64,000 nt of DNA, taken from NCBI GenBank assembly GCA_014338405.1, contig JTDE01000417.1, positions 93,062 to 157,061 on the forward strand, written 5' to 3'. Below, piece by piece: positions 21,894 through 35,639 of the stretch. The notes below the pieces were generated by a model, which searched no databases, had not been told where the DNA came from, and saw nothing but the letters and a program-made list of their open reading frames with translations. This DNA comes from Paragonimus skrjabini miyazakii (Eukaryota > Platyhelminthes > Trematoda > Plagiorchiida > Troglotrematidae). The position numbers were made by a program, and so were the translations under genes. Position 1 is the first letter of the stretch. Every line of letters begins with the position of its first letter.

Positions 21894-23115
21894 TAAAGGG
21901 TGTTAGTTAAGCCTGCACGGGGGGGGTGATAATTTCATATTCAACGGGATCCATTGCATTCGTCATTTAGTCCAGCATGTGTGTCGATCCCGATCGGCTC
22001 TACCAAGGAGACAAACGACGCTGACGCACGTAGTTATCTGTTTATCGAGTTATTCCAATTAATAATCAAAGTGTTTCTCCTTGAAAACCATTGCAGTCAC
22101 CGTATGCAGACCCATTCCACTCAAACACTTGATGCAGTAAAACTTTCACATTGGTGTTTAGCGGTGAACGCCGGAATAGACCTATCGGACAACTAAGACC
22201 ATATTTCAATGAAGAAAATGACACATCCTCTGTGCGAAGTGACCATCAACAGCCACTGTGACAAGTAGTTTTCAAGGTAAAGGCAGGGTTGTGCAGCGGT
22301 CCAGACAACGCGTGAATCAATCATGAAAACAAGCAAAAGGGCTTAGGCCGCTGTTGTGTAGGTCAGTGAGATTTTCTTCCTGCTCTGACGTCTGTCGCAC
22401 GTACATTTCTTCTGTCAGTGTGTCTTGTCTAGGCAGTTTTAGACGACTCACGTGTAGTAACCTTTGTCAACGAATAGTATCAACAATCTGGGAGGACAAC
22501 ACATAAACTCCTCTTCGATCACCGTCCGGGTGGCTGCTAGGTGCGATTATGTTTTGTATTAATATGCAATGTACAGTTTACGTACTGTTTCTGAGTAATT
22601 CAACATTTACTTGGGAACTGGACGAGGTCAGTAATGCACGAGGAAAAAACACAGTGCTAGATTTCTACGGGAGACGTGAAACAGGACTTCTTGCGGTAGA
22701 CGCGGCCATGACGGCAAGCTTACGAGGCACTGTGCTGCTGTTAACTAAATTTTCCTTATACCTACCCGCACATGGTTATTGTCCTTCTAACCTATCGACT
22801 TCTGGTTTACTTCCTTTTACCTTCTGCTTTCACTTATTGTCGACAACAGTCAGGTGGCAGAAGTAAAATGATCACCCTTGTAATGTCAACGATTTTCGTT
22901 AATTCAAACATTATTACATTCTCGATATTAGCCATACAGTTGGTCTTCTGGATAGGAAGTTCTGTCGCAGTCGTAACCAATTATGGTTGACTCTATTTAA
23001 AAGTCAGTTTTTATTGGCCCTGTCTTATAGCAAAATTTGCATAGTTTTAAACAGGTAGGAACGCCGACAGTAGTCGCGCGCACTAGAACGTACGAGGTAC
23101 ATCGTGCGGTCGTTT

Positions 23116-26100
23116 TTGGTCTCGTTGTTTAATCGCATCACGTTTCTCAAACTTTCCTCTGCATTCAGCCGAGCGAAAAAGGCCAACAACATTAGCTTAA
23201 TTCCAAATTAAAAGCAGACACCTGAAAGAAAGGTCAATTCTTAACTACGACATTGTGCATACATTTCCAGAACCATGGGAATTAAAATCGGGTGACTGCT
23301 AGGCAAACTATGCATACTTGTCTGAATGACTCGTCGAACAAGTGAACGTTAAAACGACGAATCAGTGGTAAAAATTAGTCGAAGGCCAGCGCATGGAGTA
23401 TTCCGGGAATGACCGTTCGTCTACACAACTGCTTAAGTGTACATAAGTGTTTCAACAAAACGGATGCAAATGACAGTCGACAAGTAATCAGAGTTAAAAC
23501 TACCTGAATTGAGTCAATGCAGTAGTACATCTTCTTCCACTAACCAGCAACAAAAGCTTAAGAGCAAGCAGGCTGACAGTTTGGAGTCTTGAATGGGTAA
23601 TGCACTGTGTGGTTGAAACCTCTCCTTACTTACGGTGTAGACATTCTGGAAACACACTGTCTGCGTCCGTACTTACGACTGGCTTGGTCGAATAGTTCAA
23701 CAGTTGACTCGATTGGCACCCACGCAATGATCAATCGGTCATACTGCTCCATTGGTTACTTCCTTTAAAGCACTTCCGCTTATAAAAGATATACCTCTTC
23801 CTACATCTATCGGTATGCTTGCCGATTTGATCAGTATGCTGTTTCAACAGACTAAGGGTCACTTTTTTCATATGGAATTTTTCTAACTGCCACTAACTTC
23901 TTAACGTATATGAGACATCAAATAGATTCTAATCTCCGGTTAACATCAAGACAGAAACGTCTATGCTTCTTATAGTCATAAGCACTAATTGTCAGCTTAT
24001 TCTAACGTCTGATTTACCCAGGTTACTTCTGGTATTCTCCCACTGTTGTTTGTCGAAAGTGAGCAATATATGCTTTCAAACTGAGTAGTATATTCTTTTC
24101 AACTAAAGCTAGTCGGTTTTCGAACCGGATAAATTGTGAAAGATCCTTCTCTTCATATCGCTCTGTTTCTTTCATGTGTTACAGCTCAGCTTAAAATAAA
24201 ACAACTTTCATTGTTACTTTGATTCAGTCTTGTCAGAAACTGAAGTATCAGCCAAGCAGAATTGACACCTGAGGGCTATAAATTGTTACAAGTAGTACAA
24301 AGGAACTACTGTCGCATGAAAAACTAACAAAAGTAAACTCTTAACCTCAGTTTATTTTTATTTTCCTGCCGTAGTCCCTTTATGTGCTGGACAAAATCTG
24401 GACAACACCGGAATCGATGGTTGCCATCAGTTGATAACTAAACACATTGTTTTTATTATACTTCCGCCGCACTCGCAGTGAACCCGTTGGGTGCAGTTCA
24501 CCTTCGGTTAGCCGTTTGCATGGATTGCGAACATAATTATCCACATAATGTGTGCAGCTTATGTAACGGACGATGCTTGACAATAAATCTGTTCCAATGT
24601 AACGCCCTCAGAGACCTAACAATCGCAAGTTGATAATTTGAGGCGAACTGTCCAGGTTAACCAAACTGAAACTTCAACCATCATTTGCATTATAATCACG
24701 TTAACACAAGTTAGACACAAGAGTAGGTGACCATGTTAACATGGACATGAACACGGTTCATCAGTATTAACACTAGCTGTAGCAATAATATCGATATCAG
24801 CATCAGCACCATTCTCACAATCCCTACCATCAGCATCATCAACCTTACGAGCTTCATCATATTTATCATTATTGTAATCAGGTCAACATTATTAATATCA
24901 GCATCTTCACCGTTAACAATATTGAAGAGAAAATATCAGCGGGTAACATATTAGACTACTACATCACTATGTGAAATGAATGCATGAAAATTTAGAAATA
25001 GATAGAAGTTATACGACTTCACAATAACTTTATATTCAATTTTAAAAAGCAAGATACTGATTCTCTGCGGAAGAAAATCAAGTTGAAGGTGATAGTAGGG
25101 TGGTTGTTGAAAGACAGCTTGACTGCAATTTTCGATTTCACGTTTCTATCATTGTCTTTTCTGCTACCAGTGATGTGTTCAAATTACAGAAGTGACGCCA
25201 CTCAATCTACAATGTTCTTGAGTGTTCATCTACAATCTATCCAAAAGTATGTGACTGAAGAGAAATAAAAGTAACGTTTATCGGGAAAAATAACCGAACA
25301 GTCAGGCAATGAACAGTATTAGTACGTGACTTCACTGAAGTTTGTCACGGTAGCCAGATATATCTACCGACCAGTTCTTCCTTTCATTCTACACAGAATC
25401 TGATCCAGAGAAGACAGAACAAAAGGGAAACATGTATAATGTGGTTCTTACAACTTTCTCTGTTGATGTCCACTGTGTTTAAGCAGTAATTGTCTGCGAC
25501 GCATAGCCTGACAGATTTTGTGGAGAGATTGGGTTACCCACTCATCACTAACCACCTCTCAAATTGTTGGGACAATACCAAAGTGAACAATAGACCGATT
25601 TACGATTTGTACTCCGGCTTTCTGACAGGTTGATTTATTAACCTTTTCGTTACAGCAAAGTTGTTCACAAGGCAACAGAGTCACATAATCCGGCAATTCG
25701 GATTCCGGATGCTCTCAAAGTTTGATTTCTAGATTTGCCGAGTTACTGACGAATGCTTTTACAAAAATGTGGTCTGCTCCCTGTAGAAACACGTATTTAT
25801 AAGGCAGTCGGATTCAGAGGACAGGAGCGGATCTACAAATGGCAAATTAGCCAGAGTATTGATAGAACAAATATACAGAAACAATAGTGGGTTATTGATC
25901 CGTTCTGTTATCTCGTCCAACCGGCTCCGAGAACATACCATTCGATACGGATCAGACCGGCGATCAACATTATACACCACTTCGCATCCTCATTAATAAC
26001 AGGCGTGCCTAGTTCACACTTGGCCTGGAGGAATGCTTAGTGTCTGGAGAGAAAAATGGGAAATCTACATGCCTCAGACATTTCAAGCGAAACGACACTT

Positions 26101-29100
26101 AGAAATCGAACTCATACACGTCACCCTGAACCTATATTGATCTTGAAGGTAAGCGATTGGTTCATGCGTGATCCACTGTCACACAACAGTAAATATCTAA
26201 CCGATGTATCGTCCTGTAATGTATCCTCACTCCTTCCGAACAGAATGTCCAGTTGATCCTCTTGGGCACTTTATAATCGAATTATTCAATGTTTTCTATC
26301 AAGTTTCCCACGCAAGGTCTTGAGACCACTAGTTAGGACGCACAATGAAATTTAATTGAGAAAATGTCTACTGCATATAACCAGAAGCTTTCCGACCACC
26401 GATTAAAACCAGGTGTATAGTTGTTGCAATTAATCCAAATCTGTGTTCCACCAAGTTACCAACTCCTTCTGGGAATGTCTGCCTACTTAACTCTTTCAGT
26501 TAACCTGTGGGGTGTTCCGTGCGTGTGTGCGGGTGCTGCAGCTTTCGACTACTGGTGCTATTTGTGTCGGTAGATCCCTCTGGAGTTCAGGAGTCTCAAT
26601 TACTACAATCCATTCACTGCCACAAAAGCTCACTGGAAGCTACTATCAGGCTCAACTGCCGAAAACCCATGGGCAATCGTCAACAGATTTGTTTCCTTCG
26701 TCTTGAGTCATAGTAAATTTGGATAAGTGGGTGACTGTTTGCGCTGTTGCTGAAAATAGGAAGAGAACAATACGTTAATTGACATACGTGTTCCTACTAC
26801 TCAGTGTGTTAAGTTGAGTATTTCGATAGGAATCAGGTTTGCTCCGTCGACCAAACCAAGAACACGAAAATTCCACGCACAGTTCTTCCTTTACGATCAG
26901 CAGAAAAGTCTGACTGTGTGGTCGGACAATTTTGCAAACAGTACATATCGCATTCAACGGGGTAAAATCGAAGCTTTGTTCAGCATGTATCGCGACTTCA
27001 TTACCCGGGCATCAGTCTCAACACAGAGTTCTATCCTACACGTAATAGATTGGTTGCATACATTTCTGTTTACCAGCATTTATTTCTTCGGTTTTCAAGC
27101 AACTTCTGACCATCTGTCCATACGATCTACTCATTCTGCAAGCCTGTTTTGACAAGATTGGTGACCAAAGCACCGTTATCATATGCTATAACAACCACGC
27201 ACACTGGTTCACTTGTGACTCGCACAACGCGTTCTGTGTCCGTTAATGACACGGCTGAACATGGCAACTAAACGCCACCGTAACCGTTGTGAACCTGCTC
27301 TGGTTGACCTCATCGATAGGCCGTTGTTGTCATACCAGATAACGTAGTTACTAGGCTCCAACCCAGGCAAAATGGTGCAACCCGCTAAGAAAGTAAAATA
27401 CACATGAAATTTTATTAGATCGGTGTGTGATAGACGGTTCAAACATTGATTGTTCAAAAGGGGGACAAAGTGACCTCGGACGGAATTCAAAGAGAAACGA
27501 TGAAACATTGTAGAAAGCATTGGTAATTTACTGGTCATTTTGATGGGCCCGTCAAACATCATTCTTTGGAAATGGGGTGTGCGTTACGGGACACCAAGAC
27601 AACCGTCCACGGAACATGAGCATCAAGGAGAAGTTTGGGAATATTCAAGTATGAAAGCTTCAAAAATGACTGTACATTTGTCCTGTCTGCCCTGTTTAAC
27701 TCGCATTCATGTTCATACGATGGAGGCCATTGAGTAGATTAATCTGTCGCTCGGCCTCATTCTGATCGCTGGTCACGAGTACAAAGGTTGGATCATGCAA
27801 CGAAGACGCTTTCAGTGCCACCTCTTCACATGCGGAACCAACGGAGCCACGAGGCCCGACAATTTCGAAAGTGATAACATTTCCTGTTTGTGTGAAGTGT
27901 AGAAACAACAGAGGGTGCGGAAACCAGTTAAGACCTTGGTATATCAATGGCAATTATTTTATTTTTTCAGGCTCTGCTAAACGATATGGCAAACAGAAGC
28001 AACTGTCGTGCACAGTAAAGCTCACGAGTGCACACACATAGATGGTACCAAGTGAATTCTAGAGCCAAAAGAGTCTGCAAACTCTCAATTACTCCTACTG
28101 CTAACACTGCCGCCGGAACTCTATCTAGACTAGGCTGAGTTCAATGATCCGTCTGCACGTAGAATCGAACATACGGGCCTGTCATCTTCAAGCAACACTT
28201 ACTAAGAATGTTCAGAGGCAAACCACTAGTGCAGCTTCGAGACTCAGAAAAATTTCCTCCCTGTTGTCGTTAACGTTGTTTGTTCAGTGCACACTGTACA
28301 GCAGATATCTAAAAGGAGTAGAATCCTCACCTACAAACTCGTCCATATTCCGGAACATTCGCTTAGTGGCTCTGTTCCACTAGGCGGGGATCAACGTATA
28401 AGGGGCGATTCTCTGAATGCACAGTATTAAACGACAGGCTATTGTATAGACGGAACTGTCTACGGTTAGTAGGTATCTATATTGGAACTCATTCGCTCGA
28501 TCTGTGGTAAAAAAATAGACCACCTGAGGGTTTTAAACCCATGCCAGATCCGTACGAACTTGAAACGCAGTGAGCGTTACTGATTTTCTGATTAACTTCC
28601 AAGCCAGATCATGCAGGTCACCAAGTGTACGTACTCTGAGATGGCTGTTTCAATACAGTTAAAAGTTCGTTGCTGAGAAAGATGTGCCAGGTGTTTTCCT
28701 CAAATTTTCCATCCAACTCAGTTCACCTATTCATACTGTAAGGAACCGCAAAACGCTTCGTTTTCCTTGACGAGCCCAATTGCTACACGGCTGACGTATT
28801 CCACCCCCCACCCCCCACACGGAGGTAACCAAGCCATTTAAATACTACATACGAGAGTGAATGTGGTCAAACTATCCAACGTGAAAAGTAATTGTGAAGA
28901 CTAATTTGAACGGAATCTCAGTGTAACAGTTAACTTTAAATGGCCAAGTTGCCAACTTAAGTGTGAGTGTCAGTCGAACTCGACTCGGTGGGTTTGTTAA
29001 CCGAATTCCAATTTCGCTTTGCTACTTCAGGAGTGGATAGCTCAGCTGACTCGAGTTTCCCGTTAATAAGTGAATGAACAGCTTGAGAATACATAGATTG

Positions 29101-31340
29101 ACATCAGAGCAATCAAGCTACATTTGGATAAACAGGGGTATGTGAGTCCATTTGAAGATGTTGGTGCAGTTACTTATGGCTAATTCGTCACTTGAACGGG
29201 CAATCATATGTTTACGAATTATTCGAACTGGCGAATTAACAGAAATCCATGTGCTCCTAGCCTTGTTGGTAAATAGGACGTAGTGAGTGTAGAACTTTAC
29301 AAGTCGTCATTGCCTGCAATATTAATCATACTTCGCTAATGTGCTCGTCGTTGCTGTCTGTAGTACTAACATCCACTTGCCTCCGTTAATAAAAACAAGC
29401 TTCGTCCATCAAACCACGGTACAATGCTAAAATTGTTGGGGTCTATCTTACACAACAGTCACTATATTGTAGTGTTTGTATCTCATATTGAAGAAATGAC
29501 GTACTAAAAATTTTAGTCCTCACCGTCTTACATGATGTGGATTTTCAGGCTGAAAAGATTAGACAATATGGGAACGAGTTGTTTGTTCAGAAGGCTAGTA
29601 GTGACTAGTGAGTGCTGACTGCTAATTAGATCAAGTCGACTTTGATAATTTGCCTCTCCTCACACTATTGCTGTAAGTCTGATATGTCACCATCACTCAA
29701 CATTTTAGATACTGGGTTGCTCATTGTAATGTTTTGTAAATTGTGTCATGTAAATAGCATTAGAAGGATGTATAAATAAATTGTAACGTGAACAATGACT
29801 AAATAAAGCAATTGCATTTACAGCAATGGTTCAGACAAAATACAATGATGGAATCTTTCGAGTGAGTCGTTGGTACAAGGATGATACGTTGTTAGTGCAA
29901 TGCGGAGAGGTAAATGTTAGTCGCAGTGCACGTGAGGACCGCTCAGACAAAATAGTGAATCAGAGGAAACCGGTTAATCGCCTCAGCTGGTGGGGGAACT
30001 GGGTGGCAAATTGATCACTACATATTTCTAAAAGTTTCAATTTGAAATCAAAAGTTTTGCATGCCTCATTGTAATTAATTAAGTAGAACTTCTAAGAAGA
30101 CAGGTATTTCGTCTAAATAAATATCTGAGAGTGGGACAACAAATAGGTGAGTATACAGGCTTTGATAAGACGAAGGGTTATGTACCACAAAATAAAAAAT
30201 GATTGTAGAAATGAGACAAATCACATGAGATCTTCACGATTTGTGCAGACGTTATTAGCGTGAGTGGACCGCTATGAATGTTGATCTCGCTGGACATCAT
30301 ATCCCGAGTACCATACACAAGTGGACGGAAATTAATGCAACCCTTAAGAACTCTTCCTGAAGAGGACAGCGTTTTCAACAAGCGACAACTTGCGCATTTG
30401 TACAAGTCTGGATCAGCCGATCAGACCATTGTTACCCAGGAAATATGCGGTCATTCTAGATTAACTATACTCATAATGAATGTTTTTTCAGTGAGTCATT
30501 TCACATCAACTCGTTGAAAGTATGATCGGGGGGAGATAATCGAAATCCTATACGTTGATTGGGTAGCCGCTTGTACATGGACCGAAACGGTCCAGCACAA
30601 CTTCATGAGCATTCTTAGCTTCATCTAACCTGTAAAGTTCTTTCGAATTCTATGAATCGTTATCGCGCCGTATATGAATGCCTGTGTGATTGGCAAATCC
30701 CTCACTCTTGTGGTTCCACATGTGCGCTGTTCCGTTTAGGTTCCTGAAATGAAGTCATTGTTCATCATTCCGTTTTGCACATTCCAATAGACCACCAAAT
30801 GTCGAACTCTGACAGTCATTTTGCCAAAATTGATAGGACTGTGGTGACCGATTACCTGAGAGGTGTTCAACAAAACTCATGTAATCGACTGATCCGATGC
30901 AGTAAGCACTGACAGCAATCTCCTTACTCGTAAGTAACAGTACAATGCTCAACAGCGATGTCGAGGTATTCACTCCCTTTTTTCACACTCTTTAAGTATT
31001 TCATGTGTTTGATATGAAACGGTGGAATGAGTGGATAACTGGGTCCGACTGTAAAAGTTCTACCTTTCTAGCTCATATCCGTAAATTAGCTGGTTCAGTG
31101 CTTGTGTCTTCTGGACCTGCTGTTTCTGTCACTAGCTCGAGTCTGGCCTAAGCATAAATTATTTACAGTTGAGTCTTTTCCAAATACTAACAACTTGAGA
31201 ATGCTTTTTTCCCCGTGAACGCATAGATATTCATTCAGTGTACATTCAGAAGTACAGTCGATTGTGAGTGAAAACTCTGCTTTTATGTTGGATTCTAGCC
31301 AACCAATCGATGCGAACGTCCTCTGTTCAGTTTTTCGCTG

Positions 31341-31342
<2 letters not shown>
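23116..31342. other. No recognised gene apart from simple-sequence traces
   Basis: Only short frames without known motifs are seen; for instance a plus-strand frame of about 112 codons at 26814-27152 and a minus-strand frame of about 117 codons at 27209-27562 have no recognised domain. An ATC-rich tract lies at 24778-24930 and a C-rich run at 28802-28818. No LINE, SINE or LTR match could be seen by eye. Confidence 0.45.
24778..24930. repeat. Degenerate ATC/CAT-rich tract
   Basis: Repeated CAGCATCA, TCATCAAC and similar trinucleotide units, many with substitutions, look like an old ATC microsatellite. Microsatellites of this unit end the LINE tails of this window, so it may mark the end of a vanished minus-strand LINE copy, but no tail sequence was recognised beside it. 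Confidence 0.6.

Positions 31343-31385
<43 letters not shown>
31343..31385. repeat. AT dinucleotide microsatellite
   Basis: A pure AT run of 43 bases lies between CTGCA on the left and GTTGCAG on the right. CTGCAA and TTGCAG are reverse complements, so the run sits in a short palindrome. It is long enough to be polymorphic. Confidence 0.95.
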
Positions 31386-31388
<3 letters not shown>

Positions 31389-33059
31389 GCAGGCGGATCT
31401 GCACTGCAGTTTAGAAAATTAACCGGCAGTCACCTTCCAGAACGTCGACTTTAAAAGCGTTAGAATGGGAATTTGGATCTGTCTACAGTAGCTGTCACGC
31501 TAACTTTATATAATGGTGTGTAGCACATTGTTAACTGTATTGACCCTTCACTAGTAGACTGGTGATTTGTAATATCCTAAATTTCCTCTGCATACAGGTG
31601 CTACTCAACAGTGACGAGTCAATATTTAGTAATTACCAGTCGACTTTAGACATTAGTGTTTCGGATCGACCTCAGAGCAATGTGAGTTAACTTGTAACTC
31701 GATGCACTGACGGCGAGGCCTGTCACATTTGTGATTTAGAAAGTTCAAAGAAAACACACATAACATAGGACTGCGCGTCAGAGGTCGGCTACCTCTATGA
31801 TCTATGTAGATTGCGCGAAGCATGTGTTTGGTTGATTGAGCCCGGATGACGGTCAATGGCTTTGATGTCACGTGCACTTTGATTATACACCCGAGAAAAT
31901 CATTCGGTTCAGCTGCGTCAGGTGCTAATTTGCGTAGACCCTGAACAGGTGAAAGTGTTGTGTGTCACGCAGTCCGTAGTCAGACAGGAGCAGCTGGTGG
32001 TCACACAGTTTAGCCCTGGTTTCAGATGAGCACGACCACTTCCTTGACCCTATAATTACAGGAAGTCGATGGAGTGAAGCGCGATCATCAAATTTAATCT
32101 ACAAGCGCCTTACAGTCAGGATCAAACACATCGCACTTGCTCGTTCATGTTCATTGGACACTGTACAGCATCTAAAACCAACCTGTGATTACGCAAACCG
32201 GAACGTGAGTATTTACGTGCTTTCAGTTATTCAAGCACTTGCATCCTGTTTGGATTAGTATAAGCACACCGATTTCGAGCCTAGGTGTGCATGCGTTGTT
32301 TGTCCGCCTTAATGGATTACTGTCGTACTGAGTAATCTTGCACTTTGGTCATGACAAACAGTTCACCCTCCTCTGTCACTCGAATCACAAAGACAGTTGC
32401 CATCAGTGACGGTCCGTAACCATGGTCCGGTTCCGAAAGAGTGGGATAATGATTTTACCAATTGGATAAGCCAATCCATTTATTGGTCGAATTTGCTGCA
32501 AACACACATAAGTATATATGTCATATTCCTCATAGTTTTATACAGTCGACGTTGAATTATCAAAAGCCTATGTTCATCACATTCTACTGCCATCAGTCAG
32601 TTCACTGAAAAGAAAGTAAGTATACTTGTTTTCCAGAATTTAACACAGTTGTCAATCTTGCAAATTCCATTCTAGTCTCCTTTGTTGTTCCCGTAGTTGA
32701 TGTTAATGGTTTGGTAGAAATAGTTGACAGCCTTTGAAATAGTCGACAGCCTTCAAAGCACCATTTTACAAATCTCCATTGGCATTGTTTACGAATCCAA
32801 CAATTCACTTAGTATTTCAATTTCTCGCAGATGTTCCTGTCCCCGTCGAATTTGTAAACCTTGGAAGCAGCTGTGGATACTCATCAATAAATGTCGAAAG
32901 CAGCTGTTTCGTATATTTGTTGACTTGGGCTTACTGGTGAATAGTTGGGGCTTGTCCTCTCCGGCTGACTGGTTCGTGTGCAGATAGTAATGTATTTGAG
33001 AAGCGAAGCTGACGAAAATACAGTGCAGCAAGGTGATGCGTAGAGGTTAAGTTCAAGAG
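31386..33059. other. No recognised gene
   Basis: No frame has a recognisable motif and no repeat from elsewhere in the window is found with confidence. A short resemblance of 31993-32020 (GGTGGTCACACAGTTTAGCCC) to 150-176 may belong to the repeat at the left edge. Confidence 0.45.
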
Positions 33060-33323
33060 TGAATAGAAGTGGCTGTTGCAAGAGTGAACAGAACAACCCC
33101 GTCAGTTTGTTTGCAAGGTGTGGGCACCTTGATGTTGTTTGTTTGAATTTAAACATAGCTAGTTTTAGCAGTTAGGTCCCTTCCCGTCATCTCCATTTTG
33201 TCTCCTCTTTCTTCTCCCTTCTTATACAGGGTTTGATATCTTCTTCTTCGGGGTTGTGTGGCAGTTAAGCATCAAGGTGAACCACTGATATTTGGTGTGT
33301 CATGATGATGTTGTTGTTGTTGT

Positions 33324-33386
<63 letters not shown>

Positions 33387-33393
33387 CGATGAT
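33060..33393 (+). mobile_element. LINE 3' end, type B, with long microsatellite tail
   Basis: A 5'-truncated LINE insertion consists only of 3' untranslated sequence. It shares GTTTGTTTGCAAGGTG, AGTTAGGTCCC, CTTCTTCTTCGGGGTTG and TGTGGCAGTTAAGCATCA with 59600-59815, the end of the large LINE, and the last block also with 40395-40490. It ends in TTG repeats (33310-33324) and then a nearly pure ATG run to 33393. The long clean tail suggests a younger insertion than the other copies, though microsatellites also expand afterwards. Confidence 0.85.
33310..33393. repeat. TTG then ATG trinucleotide microsatellite
   Basis: Five TTG units are followed by about 23 units of GAT/ATG with one C interruption near the end (GATGACGATGATA). 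It is the 3' terminus of a type B LINE tail. Confidence 0.95.
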
Positions 33394-35639
33394 ATTCTGT
33401 GACTCAGGCTTTGGTTACTGGCGCTTATTTTGTTAATAAGGCATTCCTCTCTGCTCTTCTCATTCAAAGCTATTTATATACAAATTTTTTAGACAAAGTT
33501 TAAATCTCCCTTCCTACAGGCCGGGATCGTAACGATTGAATGAGAATCATCACCCATAAACCAGGAGATGTTATCACCCAACTCGTAATCCACCCGAATG
33601 CCCTACAATAGCACTGGCGACTAGCCCGATTTATAAACAGAGCACAAAAGATGATTAGTGACCTCCCCTTGTGAATGCTCAATGAAATTGAGTTCTTATC
33701 TCCACCAGGCTGCCACAATCGATTAATCCTCTGTACAATCTCTCGCGACTGTGATGAAGCGAGAGGAGACAGCCGATCTTGCACGCGTCGGTAAAACTGA
33801 TTGTGATATGGAACATGCGCGCAGACTAACTGCAGAAAATGTCCCAACGGGACAGATGGGATCATCCTGGTTTCACTATCCACAAGACACTTGCCATAAA
33901 CGCGCACACATACGTATGTTTTCGGCGAGCATACATACATCGTCCTATAATCCATGATCACAACTATCTGTGCAGACCAGTATGTTGGAAAGAAGACTAG
34001 GGGTTGAACGGGGTTGGCACATTATCCTCGCTAGGATCTCATCGGGTCGTTCTGACCGTAAACGTCCGTGGAAGCCGCATACCCCCACAGTCTATATCTA
34101 CACTTTGCAATTGCTCAGTATTAAGTAAGGGTCAGGTGCACAAAGCTACTAGTGTGACACAGTGGTCACTCACAGGACCGACATCATCCATGTAATCCGG
34201 TTCATTTTAAATGTTCTTACAATTATGAACAATCAAGTTTAAGAGAACTTAGAAAGTCCGACAGCAATCAAGCTCTATTACAGTCAAAACACTTTCGCCA
34301 CCTTGGTAAAGTCGAATTTGTACTGCATTTCCAGAGTGTTACAATTTTGGAGATTAGAAACTGTCAAAACCACTTGGTTATTGAAGGTTTTTCACGTTGA
34401 GGAAATAGCCAAGAGGACAGAAAAGTACTAGTCTGTTAGACACAGATCAGATGAATATTGTGAATGAGCCACGGGTTCATTAAACAAATGGAGTAATTTT
34501 CGAAAGTTTATTTTTTTGGCATGCGGTCTGACGTTATTATTCAAAAGGACCGGATCTAACCAGCTGGTTGGTGATGGGTGCCGCGTTAGTGGTTACCAGT
34601 GAATCATTTCCGACTTACTATTGTACGGCTGCTCAGTAATTATTGCATCAGATTACGGAAAGCTGTGAGTAATCGATTAATCAGTAAGCAGACCACCAAA
34701 CGATAAGAATGTTTCTCGCATGCAGGCCAAGCGTGAGTATCATTCCCAGAAGATTTAGATCCAGCAGATCACTGTGTGGATTGTCTTTTTCAATGGCAAA
34801 ATGTCTGACCACGACTAATAGTGCTTGACGAAGAAGGTTCGCCTGCATTTCGCAATAGCAATTAAGCATATGCCGGCAAAAATCCAAATTTCCGTCATTT
34901 CATTTGGTACCCACTGTTCATACTTTCTCCGTTTTCTTATAATCCTCAAGTGACTTCGCATTATCTTAGATGAACTGTTAAACTCCTATGTTAAATCTGT
35001 GCAGGCTGTTTTAGAATTGGCTACTACCAATTTTTCCAGGCTGTTCATTCGATGAACATTGGGTTACCTAGAACGAGCAGCAAATATGAGGCCAGTCATT
35101 TCGAATCCGAACCATGCGAACTAGTCTTGAATTGTTCCTCTTCTTCGGTGTATCTTCTTCGAATAATCCTTGCCTGTTTCCAGCTCCTTCCTCAGATTTA
35201 TACTTGAGTTTAACCCCACAAAATGCGAGTTGATAGGACAGATTTGACTACTTTTTGGCTAACAGTGGGACTCAATGTCAACCACCTTGAACAGTGTATA
35301 GAATTTTTTAGGTTATTCTAATACTACTAGGTCCGCCTGTAGCTGACTGGGAGCTCACGGACTCGGCTGTTTCAAAGGCAGGCAATCAATGGATACAGGA
35401 AAAAATCGCGTGATGCGGGAAAATTGTAGAGATTCATTCCATAGTTCCTCAACAATTTGTATGTATGACATCCACCCACCTCAATGGACCATGCATTGTC
35501 GCACTTTGAGAGGTGTATGTGAATACTAGAACAGAAACATTTTCCAAGTTAAAGTAGTTATCAAACCATATTCCACACCACCCAATGGAAGGTTCTCTGC
35601 TGAATTAGATCCTTTCTTTGTAACAGAACTTTCAGAGTA
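33394..35639. other. No recognised gene; possible repeat-derived frame
   Basis: A minus-strand frame of about 153 codons (33500-33961) and its plus-strand counterpart have higher GC than the surroundings and contain VPLGHFLQLVCAHVPYHNQF-like residues, but no domain I know. It lies directly next to the LINE tail, so it may be another repeat. The rest, to 35639, shows nothing recognisable. Confidence 0.4.

Larger units (their letters stand above)
19850..23115 (+). mobile_element. Second Ty3/Gypsy copy, old, with nested insertion
   Basis: DNA-level similarity to the Gypsy element at 5258-8886 runs in order. GGCGACT of the RT appears near 19864. The RNase H region is at about 20150-20330, the linker at about 20405-20540, the integrase at 20540-21315, the pol tail at 21955-22050, the 3' non-coding part at 22770-22960, and the LTR from about 22963 with a shared block at 23055-23100. 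Reading frames are destroyed throughout. It is interrupted at 21323-21893 by a compound SINE-like insertion, and similarity resumes after it (TTTAGTCCAGCATG against TTTGGCCCAGCACATG). The right end is lost in diverged DNA. It is older than the first copy by its decay. Confidence 0.8.

Noticed and set aside
26814..27152. IGIRFAPS residues recall the GMRFAPSK block after LINE motif C
   Set aside because: No neighbouring LINE blocks in either direction, so the short match is not enough.
28508..28600. Possible tRNA-like B box (GGGTTTAAAACCC) on the minus strand
   Set aside because: It is only a palindrome; no A box or acceptor pairing around it.
33500..33961. Minus-strand open frame of about 153 codons beside a LINE tail
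   Set aside because: A long frame but no recognisable motif and overlapping frame on the other strand; may be a repeat. Listed only in the region note.
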